19,504 nucleotides of DNA from Acholeplasmataceae bacterium (GCA_028690555.1 JAQVBA010000016.1:1-19504), one strand, 5' to 3'; shown: positions 1 to 7,948, counted from the stretch's first letter. Program-made: numbers and translations. The notes: generated by a model from the letters alone, not told the origin.

Positions 1-189
1 TCAAAAGTATATCTTTCTTATACACTTGGCGTTAATCCAATCGCATTAAATCATGAATTTGGATACATTGGAAATGGTACTCTAATTAAAAATGACAGTG
101 CCTATACTGAAGTAAAGCCATCACCAATTATCGACACCTTGGATGGATATTTCACATCTGAGTTTATGACAAGTGATCATAACGAATAA
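1..189 (+). CDS. C-terminal part of an unidentified protein (5' truncated by window edge)
   Basis: Frame 1 is open from the first base to a double stop (TAA TAA at 187-192), giving the last 62 residues of a protein whose start lies outside the window. It reads as real coding sequence: no in-frame stop, and it is followed at once by a hairpin terminator. The fragment has a hydrophobic/aromatic stretch near its start, a Gly-rich YIGNGTL segment and an acidic, hydrophilic end (TSDHNE). I do not recognise the family and assign no function. It lies upstream of and co-directional with the DUF2779 gene, but the terminator between them suggests separate transcription. Confidence 0.6.
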   Translation, partial: SKVYLSYTLGVNPIALNHEFGYIGNGTLIKNDSAYTEVKPSPIIDTLDGYFTSEFMTSDHNE

Positions 190-195
190 TAAAAC

Positions 196-226
196 AAAAC
201 GATATCGACTGATATCGTTTTATCTC
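196..226 (+). terminator. Hairpin terminator after the truncated first gene
   Basis: A perfect 11-bp inverted repeat (AAAACGATATC at 196-206, loop GACT, GATATCGTTTT at 211-221) starts 7 bases after the first stop codon. The right arm ends in four T, then ATCTC. The stem is AT-rich and the T tract short, so termination may be partial. It ends only about 9 bases before the AAAGGAG of the next gene. Confidence 0.65.
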
Positions 227-245
227 ATTAAAGGAGCGTATTTAT

Positions 246-2072
246 ATGAAAATATCTAAAACAAGGTTTATCAATTATGCGCGCTGTCCTAGATTTTGTG
301 CATTAGATGAAATTTACCATGAGAAAGATAAAGCGGTGGTTGCATTTAGTGATGATCCTGAGCTTGATGAACTCATGAGTTTAGAAAATTTATCCAAGAT
401 TTCAGCAATTCAAGAATCCATGAGAGATGAAGAAGATGAAGATGTCATTGAAACTGAAGATCCTCAAATGGAGATTATGTTGCCTTACTATAATCAGATT
501 GAAATACTTGCTGGTGATGCAATTAAGAAAAGATATCAAGGTGATGTCATCTATAACTTAGACACTTACAAACAAAAGAAGTTTTCTTTTGAAGAGGATG
601 GGTTTCAGTTTTATTGCTTTTTAGATGGTTATCAAGAAGACAAAGATAAAATCAGAATATTCGAAGTGAAAGCAACCACTTCAAAAAAATTCGTTGAACT
701 TGCATTTACCGAAGATAAAGTAAAAACTCCAATCTTTGATTACTCTCCCGAAGGTATCTTAATGCTCCAAGAAGATTTAGGAAACCATTTTGGAGCTAAA
801 TATCAAGATAAAATTGAAAAATTAAAAGACAAATTATCAAATGTTGGAAGATACGTCTACGATTTAAGCTACCAAAGATATGTCATTGAAAAATCACTCA
901 AGATTAATAAACCAATTGAGTATTTTTTAGTAGTTTTAAATACGAACTATATTCATGAAGGAAACGTAGATAAAGAAGGTAAACCCATTTATACTGATGA
1001 TATTGTTCAATTCATCAATTTAACCTCACTTACAAAAGAAATGATGCCAATTTTAGATTCAGATATGGCAAAAGTTTTAAAAGATATTGATCATATGAAT
1101 GCAAGCCCTTGTGAACTCGGAAAGCATTGTCAAAGAAAAGATACCAGAGAATGTAAATTTTTCCCTGTTTGTTATCACCACATTCCAGCTAAGAATTCGA
1201 TTTATTCTTATTTAGGGTATAGTCATGGATTTAAAGACTTAAATGGTCAAAAACATGAACTCTATGATTTGATTAATGAAGGATATGTAAAAGCTACAGA
1301 TATCCCTTATGATTGGCTAAATCGAGAAAATAATAAAATTCAAAGAAAAGTAATGGATTCAAAAATCCCCTATCTTCATGAAAATAAAATCAAAAAGGGA
1401 ATTGAATCGCTTCAATACCCCATATACCATCTTGATTTTGAATCTTTTCCTTGCCCTCTACCGCGTTTTAGAGGTGAGACGCCATATAGTCAATCTTTAT
1501 TTCAATATTCCATCCATATTGAAAAAGAACCAGGAGTTTGTGATAAAAATTTAGATAATTACAGCTTTATATCTTATGTACATGAAGATCAAAGAGAGTT
1601 GTTAATTCAAAATATGCTGGATGTAGTTAAAGATGATGGGGGCTCAATACTCGTTTATAATCAAAGTTTTGAAAAAACAAGATTAAAAGAACTTGCTGAA
1701 ATTTTTCCAAAATATCAAAAAAGATTGCTTGAAATGAATGATCGTGTCTTCGATTTAATGCACCTTCTTCGAGGAAATAAAAAGCTTTATGAAGCCTTTG
1801 GATTTGATAAAGAAGAAGCATCTATATTTAACTACTATCATGAAGATCTAAATGGTTCATTTTCAATCAAAAAAGTATTGCCAATTTTTTCAGAACTCAC
1901 ATATAAAGATATGGAAATTGGCAATGGTACAGATGCACTGGTTGCCTATGCAAAGTTTCCTGATATGGATAAAGAAATATTTGAAATCACATATAAAAAT
2001 TTATTAGAATACTGTAAACAAGATACGTGGGCAATGGTCAAAATCCTTGATGAATTACGAAAATTAGTTTAA
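246..2072 (+). CDS. DUF2779 protein: predicted Fe-S PD-(D/E)XK nuclease plus DEDD-type exonuclease domain
   Basis: 608 residues, started at an ATG 9 bases after AAAGGAG. The N-terminal half looks like a RecB/Cas4-type nuclease: Cys14 and Cys18 (YARCPRFC), Asp127 in FLDG, and Glu140-x-Lys142 in IFEVK form a plausible PD-(D/E)XK site. A second cysteine group (Cys289, 295, 303, 309) could complete an Fe-S cluster with Cys14/Cys18. The C-terminal half is the DUF2779 region with RNase H-fold exonuclease signs: Asp397-x-Glu399 (HLDFES), a second acidic position in YNQSFE (Glu476), and Tyr589...Asp593 (YCKQD), as in DEDDy exonucleases. DUF2779 proteins are, to my knowledge, common in Mollicutes and lack an established function. 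A DNA- or RNA-processing role is inferred from these motifs. It appears monocistronic, with a terminator on each side. No promoter is evident in the short gap. Confidence 0.85.
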   Translation: MKISKTRFINYARCPRFCALDEIYHEKDKAVVAFSDDPELDELMSLENLSKISAIQESMRDEEDEDVIETEDPQMEIMLPYYNQIEILAGDAIKKRYQGDVIYNLDTYKQKKFSFEEDGFQFYCFLDGYQEDKDKIRIFEVKATTSKKFVELAFTEDKVKTPIFDYSPEGILMLQEDLGNHFGAKYQDKIEKLKDKLSNVGRYVYDLSYQRYVIEKSLKINKPIEYFLVVLNTNYIHEGNVDKEGKPIYTDDIVQFINLTSLTKEMMPILDSDMAKVLKDIDHMNASPCELGKHCQRKDTRECKFFPVCYHHIPAKNSIYSYLGYSHGFKDLNGQKHELYDLINEGYVKATDIPYDWLNRENNKIQRKVMDSKIPYLHENKIKKGIESLQYPIYHLDFESFPCPLPRFRGETPYSQSLFQYSIHIEKEPGVCDKNLDNYSFISYVHEDQRELLIQNMLDVVKDDGGSILVYNQSFEKTRLKELAEIFPKYQKRLLEMNDRVFDLMHLLRGNKKLYEAFGFDKEEASIFNYYHEDLNGSFSIKKVLPIFSELTYKDMEIGNGTDALVAYAKFPDMDKEIFEITYKNLLEYCKQDTWAMVKILDELRKLV

Positions 2073-2076
2073 ATAT

Positions 2077-2106
2077 AATCCACCAACATTAGGTGGATTA
2101 TTTATT
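2077..2106 (+). terminator. Terminator after the DUF2779 gene
   Basis: AATCCACC (2077-2084), a 7-base loop and GGTGGATT (2092-2099) form an 8-bp perfect stem, followed by ATTTATT. It starts 5 bases after the stop codon. The tail is T-rich but broken by A. Confidence 0.7.
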
Positions 2107-2128
2107 CATTTACCATGTTAATTTTATG

Positions 2129-2179
2129 TTGACAACGCTTTGTGATTGATTGTTATTTATGTTGGTTTTATATTATAAT
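2129..2179 (+). promoter_or_regulatory. Promoter region of the cysS operon
   Basis: TATAAT at 2174-2179 is preceded by TTGTTA at 2150-2155 with an 18-base spacer. A consensus TTGACA at 2129-2134 lies too far upstream for that -10 but could pair with TGTTAT at 2151-2156 (16-base spacer). Two start sites are therefore possible. Either leaves a leader too short for a T-box, unlike many Gram-positive aminoacyl-tRNA synthetase genes. Confidence 0.6.
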
Positions 2180-2197
2180 ATAACAAAGAGGTAACTT

Positions 2198-3511
2198 ATG
2201 CTTAAAATATATAACACATTGACACAACAAAAAGAAATATTCAAACCTATCCATCCAAATAAAGTGAATATGTATGTCTGTGGTCCCACAGTATATGGTG
2301 ATATTCACTTAGGTAACGCACGTCCGATTATCTTTTTTGATGTTGTTAAAAGATATTTGACGCACCAAGGGTTTGAGGTTAACTACGTCTCAAATATTAC
2401 AGACGTTGATGATAAAATCATTGATAAAGCAAAAGAACTTAACATGCACGAAAATGAACTTACTAAAATTTACACCGATCACTATTTAGAAATGTCTAAA
2501 ACAGTCGGATCGCAATTACCGAATCATATGCCTAAAGCAACCGAATATGTCAAAGATATGATTCAATACATCGAAGAGCTCATCAAAAACGGCGATGCTT
2601 ATCAAAGAGACTCTGGGGTTTATTTTAGAGTTCGAAATGTTAGCGATTATGGCATTCTATCAAAACAGAATATCGAAGAATTAAATGAGGGTGTTCGAAT
2701 TTCCCTGGATCAAGATAAAGAAGATCCAAGAGATTTTAGCGTATGGAAAAACACCAAAGATGGACTAGCATTTGAAAGCCCATTTGGCACTGGTAGACCC
2801 GGATGGCACACCGAATGTGCAGTGATGAATCATATCATATTTAAAGAAGAAATAGACATTCATGGTGGAGGATCAGATTTAAAATTCCCACATCACGAAA
2901 ATGAAATTGCACAAACCGTTGCTCATGATCACCATCATTTAGCGAGATATTGGATGCATGTTGGAAGACTTGATGTCAATCAAGAAAAAATGAGCAAATC
3001 TTTAGGTAATATGACGCTTGTCAAAGATTTAGTCAAAACGACTAATCCTCTAGCTTTTAGATTACTCATGGTGAGTCATCATTACCGCCAACCAATCAAC
3101 TATAGTGATGAGCTGATGCAGCAATTTGTCAAAGAGTATGATAAAATAGAACGGAGTCTTAAAAAAGTCTTTTTAAGTATGAAATTAAATCATTTTACCA
3201 ACGGGAAACCTATAGATCATGTCATTCATCAGTTTTATCAATGGATGAACGATGATTTTAATACCCCTAATGTGATGACGATTATTCAAGACTTAATGAA
3301 ACAAATCAATAAAGAAAAAGATGACTTTGAAAAGATTGATAAGTATGAAACGATTAAAGTGATTCTTGAAATTTTAGGAGTGATGCCTAAATTTCATATA
3401 TCTGATGAATCGATTGAAACATATAAGGCTTGGGAAGAAGCAAGAGAAAAGAAAGACTATCAAAAAGCAGATAAACTTCGATCAAAGCTTGTTGATGAGG
3501 GTTTGATTTAA
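2198..3511 (+). CDS. cysS: Cysteinyl-tRNA synthetase
   Basis: Class I aminoacyl-tRNA synthetase that charges tRNA-Cys with cysteine using ATP in the cytoplasm. The 437-residue product shows the full signature: Cys28 in YVCGPTVYGD, the HIGH-type motif HLGN at 37-40, and KMSKS at 264-268. The zinc site that selects cysteine is complete (Cys28, Cys207 in HTECAVMN, His232 and Glu236 in HHENE). The C-terminal anticodon-binding region is short, slightly below the roughly 460 residues usual for the family, and ends EARxKKDYxxADKLR as in other CysRS. An AGAGGT ribosome-binding site precedes the ATG. The stop overlaps the ATG of mrnC (TAATG), the same neighbour as in Bacillus, so the two are probably translationally coupled. 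Confidence 0.97.
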   Translation: MLKIYNTLTQQKEIFKPIHPNKVNMYVCGPTVYGDIHLGNARPIIFFDVVKRYLTHQGFEVNYVSNITDVDDKIIDKAKELNMHENELTKIYTDHYLEMSKTVGSQLPNHMPKATEYVKDMIQYIEELIKNGDAYQRDSGVYFRVRNVSDYGILSKQNIEELNEGVRISLDQDKEDPRDFSVWKNTKDGLAFESPFGTGRPGWHTECAVMNHIIFKEEIDIHGGGSDLKFPHHENEIAQTVAHDHHHLARYWMHVGRLDVNQEKMSKSLGNMTLVKDLVKTTNPLAFRLLMVSHHYRQPINYSDELMQQFVKEYDKIERSLKKVFLSMKLNHFTNGKPIDHVIHQFYQWMNDDFNTPNVMTIIQDLMKQINKEKDDFEKIDKYETIKVILEILGVMPKFHISDESIETYKAWEEAREKKDYQKADKLRSKLVDEGLI

Positions 3512-3921
3512 TGAATGGTTTAACGCTTGCTTATATTGGGGATAGTTATTTTGAATTACAGGTAAGACTTTATTTGACTTTAGAAATGAAACTTACAAAA
3601 GTCGATGATTTACACAAAAAAGCGATTCAGTTTACTTCTGCAGTTGCTCAAAAGAAAATCATAGACCATTTTTTGAATCGTCAAATACTACGTGAAGATG
3701 AGCTTGATGATTACAAAAGAGGAAGAAATGCCAGTGGTCCAGGCAGAAGAAATGTTGATGCTCAAACCTATCATATGGCCACAGGTTTTGAAACCATGAT
3801 TGGTGGCCTATATTTAAGAAATAAAGTGCGCTGTGATGAAATTATTCGTCAAGCGATTGAATTCATAGAGAAAGGAGATTTCCATGGAGAAAGCAGTGAA
3901 AAAAACAATGTCAAATTCTGA
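3511..3921 (+). CDS. mrnC: Mini-ribonuclease 3
   Basis: 136-residue RNase III-like enzyme lacking a double-stranded RNA-binding domain. In Bacillus Mini-III matures 23S rRNA by cleaving both ends of the pre-rRNA stem. The RNase III signature is in LAYIGDSYFELQVR, with catalytic Asp11. A basic loop (KRGRNASGPGRRNVDAQTY) and the acidic GFETMIGGLYL segment follow, as in the family. It starts on the ATG overlapping the cysS stop and has no strong ribosome-binding site of its own, so coupling is likely. Its last 38 bases overlap the P-type ATPase start in another frame. Gene order cysS-mrnC is conserved in Firmicutes. Confidence 0.93.
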   Translation: MNGLTLAYIGDSYFELQVRLYLTLEMKLTKVDDLHKKAIQFTSAVAQKKIIDHFLNRQILREDELDDYKRGRNASGPGRRNVDAQTYHMATGFETMIGGLYLRNKVRCDEIIRQAIEFIEKGDFHGESSEKNNVKF

Positions 3922-6565
3922 TCAAAAAGAATTAAATGAACTCATCCAAAATGATTCATCCAATGGAATTCCCAAATCAAAACGTCAAAAAGGACCAAAA
4001 ACAATTATCAAAGAAGAACTCGTCGAAATGAATGGCGATCCTTTAGGGTTGCATGTCCCTTTAAATGAAGAACCTAAAGCATCACTCGATGTTAAAGATA
4101 CTGTCCGTGCAAAAGAAGATATTGTCGTAGAACGTTACAATCCAGAAGTTAATCAAGGCTTATCAACTGAAGAAGTTGAATTACGTCATATGGCTGGTCT
4201 TGCCAATCGGACGGAAACAGGAAGTACAAAGAGTCTTTCAACCATTGTTACCTCCAATATCTTCACATTTTTTAACTTTTTAAATTTTGGGATAGCAATA
4301 TGGCTGATATCTGTCGGCGCATCTTTTACGAATTTATTATTCATGGGTGTCATTACGGCTAATATTACGATTGGTATTATTCAAGAGTATCGTGCGAAGA
4401 AGATGATTGATAAATTATCGCTTTTATCTGCACCTACAGCTCTTGTCATCCGTGATGGTGAAGAATATGAAATCGCAGTTCATGATGTTGTAATCGATGA
4501 AATTCTATTTCTTAATTCTGGAAAACAAATTCCAGCGGATGCTGTCGTTCGTGAAGGAACCATTGAAGTCAATGAATCACTGTTAACTGGTGAATCTGAT
4601 GCAATCATTAAACGTAAAGGTGACACATTATATTCTGGATCATATGTTGTATCCGGAAGTTGTAATGCCCAAGTCACTGCAGTAGGTAAAGATATCTATA
4701 TCCAAAAACTTACGAATCAAGCGAAAAAATATAAAAAACCTGAATCCGAATTACTTGGATCTCTTAAGATCATCATTCGTATTGTCGGAGCATTGATTGT
4801 TCCACTAGCAGCAACGCTTTTCTATCTCATGTGGGTGGGTACAAGTTTTGATCCAACGATGACTTTATCGGATCGCTTATTTAGTCCTGAATATGCGAAT
4901 ATTGTTGAAAAAACGACTGGAGCCATGATTGGGATGATTCCATCGGGATTATTCTTATTAACATCGATGGCATTAGCAGTTGGTGTCATCAGACTTTCAC
5001 AAAATAATACGTTAGTTCAAGAATTATACTGTATTGAAATGTTAGCAAGAGTTGATACTCTATGCCTTGATAAAACTGGAACGATTACCGATGGTACCAT
5101 GACAGTTAAATCGATCATCGAGTATAAAAATGATACGGGTCTAAGTTTAAAAAACATTATTTCAGCAATGATTAATGCCCAAAATGACTCAAATTTAACG
5201 TCAAACGCTTTAGCTGAAAGATTTGGAACGGGAAAAAGAATTCGCCATAAAAACTTAATTCCATTTTCAAGTAGTCGAAAACTAAGTGCAGTTCAATTTG
5301 ATAAATATGGAACATTTGTTTTAGGTGCTCCTGAGTTTGTAGTCAAAGAAAACTTTGGCGAAATCGCGCATGAAGTTGATAAACAATCGGGTGATGGTTA
5401 TCGTGTGATTGCTTTAGGATTTACAGAAGAAGATATCATAGATAATCAAATTAAAGGTAAAGTTACACCTTTAGCACTGATTATGATTGAAGACACGATT
5501 CGACCAGATGCGATTGAAACGATTGAATATTTTAAATCACACAATGTGGATTTAAAAGTTATATCGGGAGATAATGCGCAAACTGTTTCACGAATTTCTC
5601 AACGCGCGGGCGTCGAGAATGCTGATAAATATATTAGTCTTGAAGGCATGCATGATAAAGAAGTGGTTAGAGCTGCTTCAAGATATACGGTCTTTGGTCG
5701 TGTTTCACCTCAACAAAAGAAATTACTGATTGAGTCATTAAAAAACAACGGTAGAACAGTTGCGATGACCGGCGATGGTGTCAATGACATCCTTGCATTA
5801 AAAGAAGCGGATACGTCGATTGCGATGGCTTCTGGTAGTGAAGCCGCACGTAACGTATCACATTTAGTTTTACTGGATTCTAATTTCTCATCGATGCCAA
5901 AAGTGGTAAGCGAAGGTAGACGCGTCATCAATAACATTCAACGTGTTTCAACGCTTTTCTTGACTAAAACAATTTTCTCATTTTTGTTAGCGATTGTTGC
6001 GATCATTCGTAAAGGGGTTTATCCTATTAGTCCAAGTCAACTTGTATTAATTGATTATTTGGTCATTGGTATTCCGTCATTCTTACTCGCACTTGAACCT
6101 AACAACAAACTTGTTAAGGGTAAATTCTTGTGGAATATTTTAAAAGCGGCGTTACCAGGTGCACTTGTTGTTTTAATCAATAGTGTGATTATCTTCGCGT
6201 TTGAAGATACATTAGCCATGTCACAAACTGTTACTTCAACACTCATTGTTATTTCAGCAACCGTCGTCTCATTAACGGTATTGTTTAGAGTTTCAACACC
6301 GTTTAACAAGATGCGTCGTGTATTATTTTTCATCATGGTTTCAGCATTCTTTTTAGCAATTATCTTTATTCCACATTTCTTCAGCTTCTCTCCATTCTAT
6401 CATCAAGATGTATACACAGTTGAACCATTAACACTTGCACAAATTTTATTACTCATCGTTTTAGCTCAAGCAACATTCCCGTTGATGTATGTGTTATCAA
6501 ACTTATATGGATGGATTAAAGGTTTCATCAAACTCATTTTAAACAAACTCGCAGACATGCAATAA
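3884..6565 (+). CDS. CtpE-like cation-transporting P-type ATPase
   Basis: 893-residue membrane ATPase, started at the ATG after AAAGGAG inside mrnC (a second ATG 24 bases on is possible). A hydrophilic N-terminus of about 110 residues is followed by two membrane segments (about 120-175), the actuator domain with LTGES, two more segments (about 295-375), the phosphorylation site DKTGTITDGT with Asp396, a nucleotide-binding domain, the hinge GDGVND, and about six C-terminal membrane segments. The M4 motif MIPSGLFLLTS and M6 segment (DYLVIGIPSFLLALEPN) resemble the CtpE group, one member of which is a mycobacterial calcium-uptake ATPase. The usual PEGL glutamate is Ser354 here, so the ion is uncertain; Ca2+ or another cation is inferred. 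It ends at a strong terminator. This gene is not part of the Bacillus cluster and looks inserted between mrnC and rlmB. Confidence 0.92.
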   Translation: MEKAVKKTMSNSDQKELNELIQNDSSNGIPKSKRQKGPKTIIKEELVEMNGDPLGLHVPLNEEPKASLDVKDTVRAKEDIVVERYNPEVNQGLSTEEVELRHMAGLANRTETGSTKSLSTIVTSNIFTFFNFLNFGIAIWLISVGASFTNLLFMGVITANITIGIIQEYRAKKMIDKLSLLSAPTALVIRDGEEYEIAVHDVVIDEILFLNSGKQIPADAVVREGTIEVNESLLTGESDAIIKRKGDTLYSGSYVVSGSCNAQVTAVGKDIYIQKLTNQAKKYKKPESELLGSLKIIIRIVGALIVPLAATLFYLMWVGTSFDPTMTLSDRLFSPEYANIVEKTTGAMIGMIPSGLFLLTSMALAVGVIRLSQNNTLVQELYCIEMLARVDTLCLDKTGTITDGTMTVKSIIEYKNDTGLSLKNIISAMINAQNDSNLTSNALAERFGTGKRIRHKNLIPFSSSRKLSAVQFDKYGTFVLGAPEFVVKENFGEIAHEVDKQSGDGYRVIALGFTEEDIIDNQIKGKVTPLALIMIEDTIRPDAIETIEYFKSHNVDLKVISGDNAQTVSRISQRAGVENADKYISLEGMHDKEVVRAASRYTVFGRVSPQQKKLLIESLKNNGRTVAMTGDGVNDILALKEADTSIAMASGSEAARNVSHLVLLDSNFSSMPKVVSEGRRVINNIQRVSTLFLTKTIFSFLLAIVAIIRKGVYPISPSQLVLIDYLVIGIPSFLLALEPNNKLVKGKFLWNILKAALPGALVVLINSVIIFAFEDTLAMSQTVTSTLIVISATVVSLTVLFRVSTPFNKMRRVLFFIMVSAFFLAIIFIPHFFSFSPFYHQDVYTVEPLTLAQILLLIVLAQATFPLMYVLSNLYGWIKGFIKLILNKLADMQ

Positions 6566-6574
6566 TGAATGAAT

Positions 6575-6600
6575 GAGGGCGATTAGCGCCCTCTTTTTTA
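6575..6600 (+). terminator. Strong terminator of the cysS-mrnC-ATPase operon
   Basis: GAGGGCG (6575-6581), loop ATTAG, CGCCCTC (6587-6593) and six T. A GC-rich 7-bp stem with a clean T tract, 10 bases after the ATPase stop. It isolates rlmB, which must have its own promoter. Confidence 0.92.
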
Positions 6601-6669
6601 AATCTTTTATCAAAAATTAGATCCATTATTCGTTAAAGTTTATATACGATAATGGTGGAGGGATAAATC

Positions 6670-7368
6670 ATGATTATTTATGGAAAAAATGTGGTGAAAG
6701 AAGCAATTTTTTCAAATCGACCAATCTATAAGCTGTGGATTGATGAAAAATTTTCTGATCAGCATTTTTTATTGTTTTTAAAAGATAAAAAGCAAGTTTA
6801 CGAGAAAGTATCTAAGGGGAAATTAAATCAATTTTCGGAACAAGGATTACACCAAGGTGTGGTTGCTGATGTGAAACCTTATGAAACATACGAGTTACTT
6901 GATAAAATCGATTCAAATAAAATTCAAAGGTTTATCATCTTAGATAATCTTGAAGATCCGCATAATTTAGGCGCGATCATGAGAACCGCTGAAGCAGCGA
7001 ACATTGATGGCATCATTATGAGTAAAAGAGGCCAAGTTCAATTAAATCAAACGGTTGCTAAAGTTTCAGCAGGCGCTATTGAACATGTGCCTGTAATCTT
7101 GGTTTCTAATATAAATCAAGCGATTCAAACACTAAAAGATCATCAAATTTTGGTAGTTGGTACCGATGGTCAATCCGAATTATTTTATGATCAAATTCCT
7201 TTAGAACAATCATTAGCCATTGTCTTAGGCAATGAAGGAGAAGGCATAAGACCTTTAGTTAAACGGAATTGTGACATGCTCGTTAAAATTCCGATGTTTG
7301 GAAAGATTAACTCGTTAAATGTGAGTGTTGCAGCTGCACTCATGATGTATCAAACACTCAAAAAATAA
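6670..7368 (+). CDS. rlmB: RlmB/TrmH-family 2'-O-ribose rRNA methyltransferase
   Basis: 232-residue SpoU-class methyltransferase that transfers a methyl group from S-adenosylmethionine to a ribose 2'-OH. The closest family is RlmB/YacO, which acts on 23S rRNA (Gm2251 in E. coli numbering). The N-terminal RNA-binding region (IIYGKNVVKEAI, QGLHQGVVA) is typical. The three SPOUT knot motifs are present: NLEDPHNLGAIMRTAEA, LGNEGEGIR and IPMFGKINSLNVSVA. A GGAGGG site lies 7 bases before the ATG. Upstream, after the strong terminator, there is only an AT-rich -10-like run (TATATACGATAAT at 6641-6653) without a clear -35. The position next to cysS-mrnC matches Bacillus. The exact target nucleotide is inferred from the family. 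Confidence 0.92.
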   Translation: MIIYGKNVVKEAIFSNRPIYKLWIDEKFSDQHFLLFLKDKKQVYEKVSKGKLNQFSEQGLHQGVVADVKPYETYELLDKIDSNKIQRFIILDNLEDPHNLGAIMRTAEAANIDGIIMSKRGQVQLNQTVAKVSAGAIEHVPVILVSNINQAIQTLKDHQILVVGTDGQSELFYDQIPLEQSLAIVLGNEGEGIRPLVKRNCDMLVKIPMFGKINSLNVSVAAALMMYQTLKK

Positions 7369-7872
7369 ATGTATGTCATGAATGACTATGAATTGATTTA
7401 TCTCATCCATTCAGAACAAGACGACATTGCATTAAATTTCATGTATAAAAAATATCAACGGTTTATATGGAAACAAGTTCATCTATTAAATATTAATAAA
7501 AGAGAGCATGATGATTTTCATCAAGAAGGCTTATGCATGCTCCAAAAAGCAGTTTTAACATTTAATGTTCATCGAAATAAATCATTTACACGTTATTTTG
7601 AACTGATTTTAAAAAGGCACTTCTATCAATTAAAGAAAAAAATCCCAGATTATGAGATTTATGAAAATCCGAGTTTTTGTCAAAGTGCCGTTTATTTAGA
7701 AGAACCCATCGATCTTCCTCATTTTCAATCCATACTCGAGCAAAATGTATTTAATAATTATTTTCTAGAAGAAAGACCCATTAAACAAATTTCAAAAGAT
7801 TACGGATACACTCATAAACAAATCTACAATACCATATTTCGAATCCGAGAAAAATATAAAATCATGTTATAA
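7369..7872 (+). CDS. SigH-like alternative sigma factor (sigma-70 family, small)
   Basis: 167 residues with a region-2-like domain (about 20-95): YKKYQRFIWKQVHLL, then DDFHQEGLCMLQKAVLTFN and a basic, aromatic stretch (FTRYFELILKRHFYQLKKK), matching the DxxQEGxxxLxKAxxxFD core of SigH/ComX-type factors. The C-terminus (about 130-167), EERPIKQISKDYGYTHKQIYN, reads as a region-4 helix-turn-helix. It occupies the sigH position between rlmB and rpmG-secE-nusG, as in Bacillus, which strongly supports the call. It is shorter than Bacillus SigH (about 218). The first ATG follows the rlmB stop with no gap (TAAATG); a second ATG at 7378 is possible. Neither has a Shine-Dalgarno sequence, so expression probably depends on coupling to rlmB. 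The regulon cannot be seen here. Confidence 0.82.
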   Translation: MYVMNDYELIYLIHSEQDDIALNFMYKKYQRFIWKQVHLLNINKREHDDFHQEGLCMLQKAVLTFNVHRNKSFTRYFELILKRHFYQLKKKIPDYEIYENPSFCQSAVYLEEPIDLPHFQSILEQNVFNNYFLEERPIKQISKDYGYTHKQIYNTIFRIREKYKIML

Positions 7873-7884
7873 TGAATTGGATAG

Positions 7885-7913
7885 TTGACTATGTCATTTA
7901 ATAGTGTTAAAAT
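7885..7913 (+). promoter_or_regulatory. Promoter of rpmG-secE-nusG with a palindrome over the -10
   Basis: TTGACT (7885-7890), a 17-base spacer and TAAAAT (7908-7913) form a near-consensus vegetative promoter. The -10 lies inside an inverted repeat, AGTGTTA (7903-7909), AAA, TAACACT (7913-7919), suitable as an operator. Transcription would start near 7920, giving a leader of about 30 bases before rpmG. Confidence 0.72.
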
Positions 7914-7927
7914 AACACTTGCAAATG

Positions 7928-7947
7928 ACCACAGAAGGTGGTTTTTT
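7928..7947 (+). promoter_or_regulatory. Leader hairpin covering the rpmG ribosome-binding site
   Basis: ACCAC (7928-7932), loop AGAAG and GTGGT (7938-7942) form a 5-bp stem followed by TTTTT. The right side contains the AGGTGG Shine-Dalgarno (7936-7941) of rpmG. It could hide the site, act as a weak terminator for the sigma gene, or be chance. Confidence 0.4.
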
Positions 7948-7948
7948 A

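Noticed and set aside
2100..2197. Possible T-box riboswitch before cysS.
   Set aside because: Even the upstream promoter candidate leaves only a few tens of bases of leader, with no T-box sequence or specifier stem.
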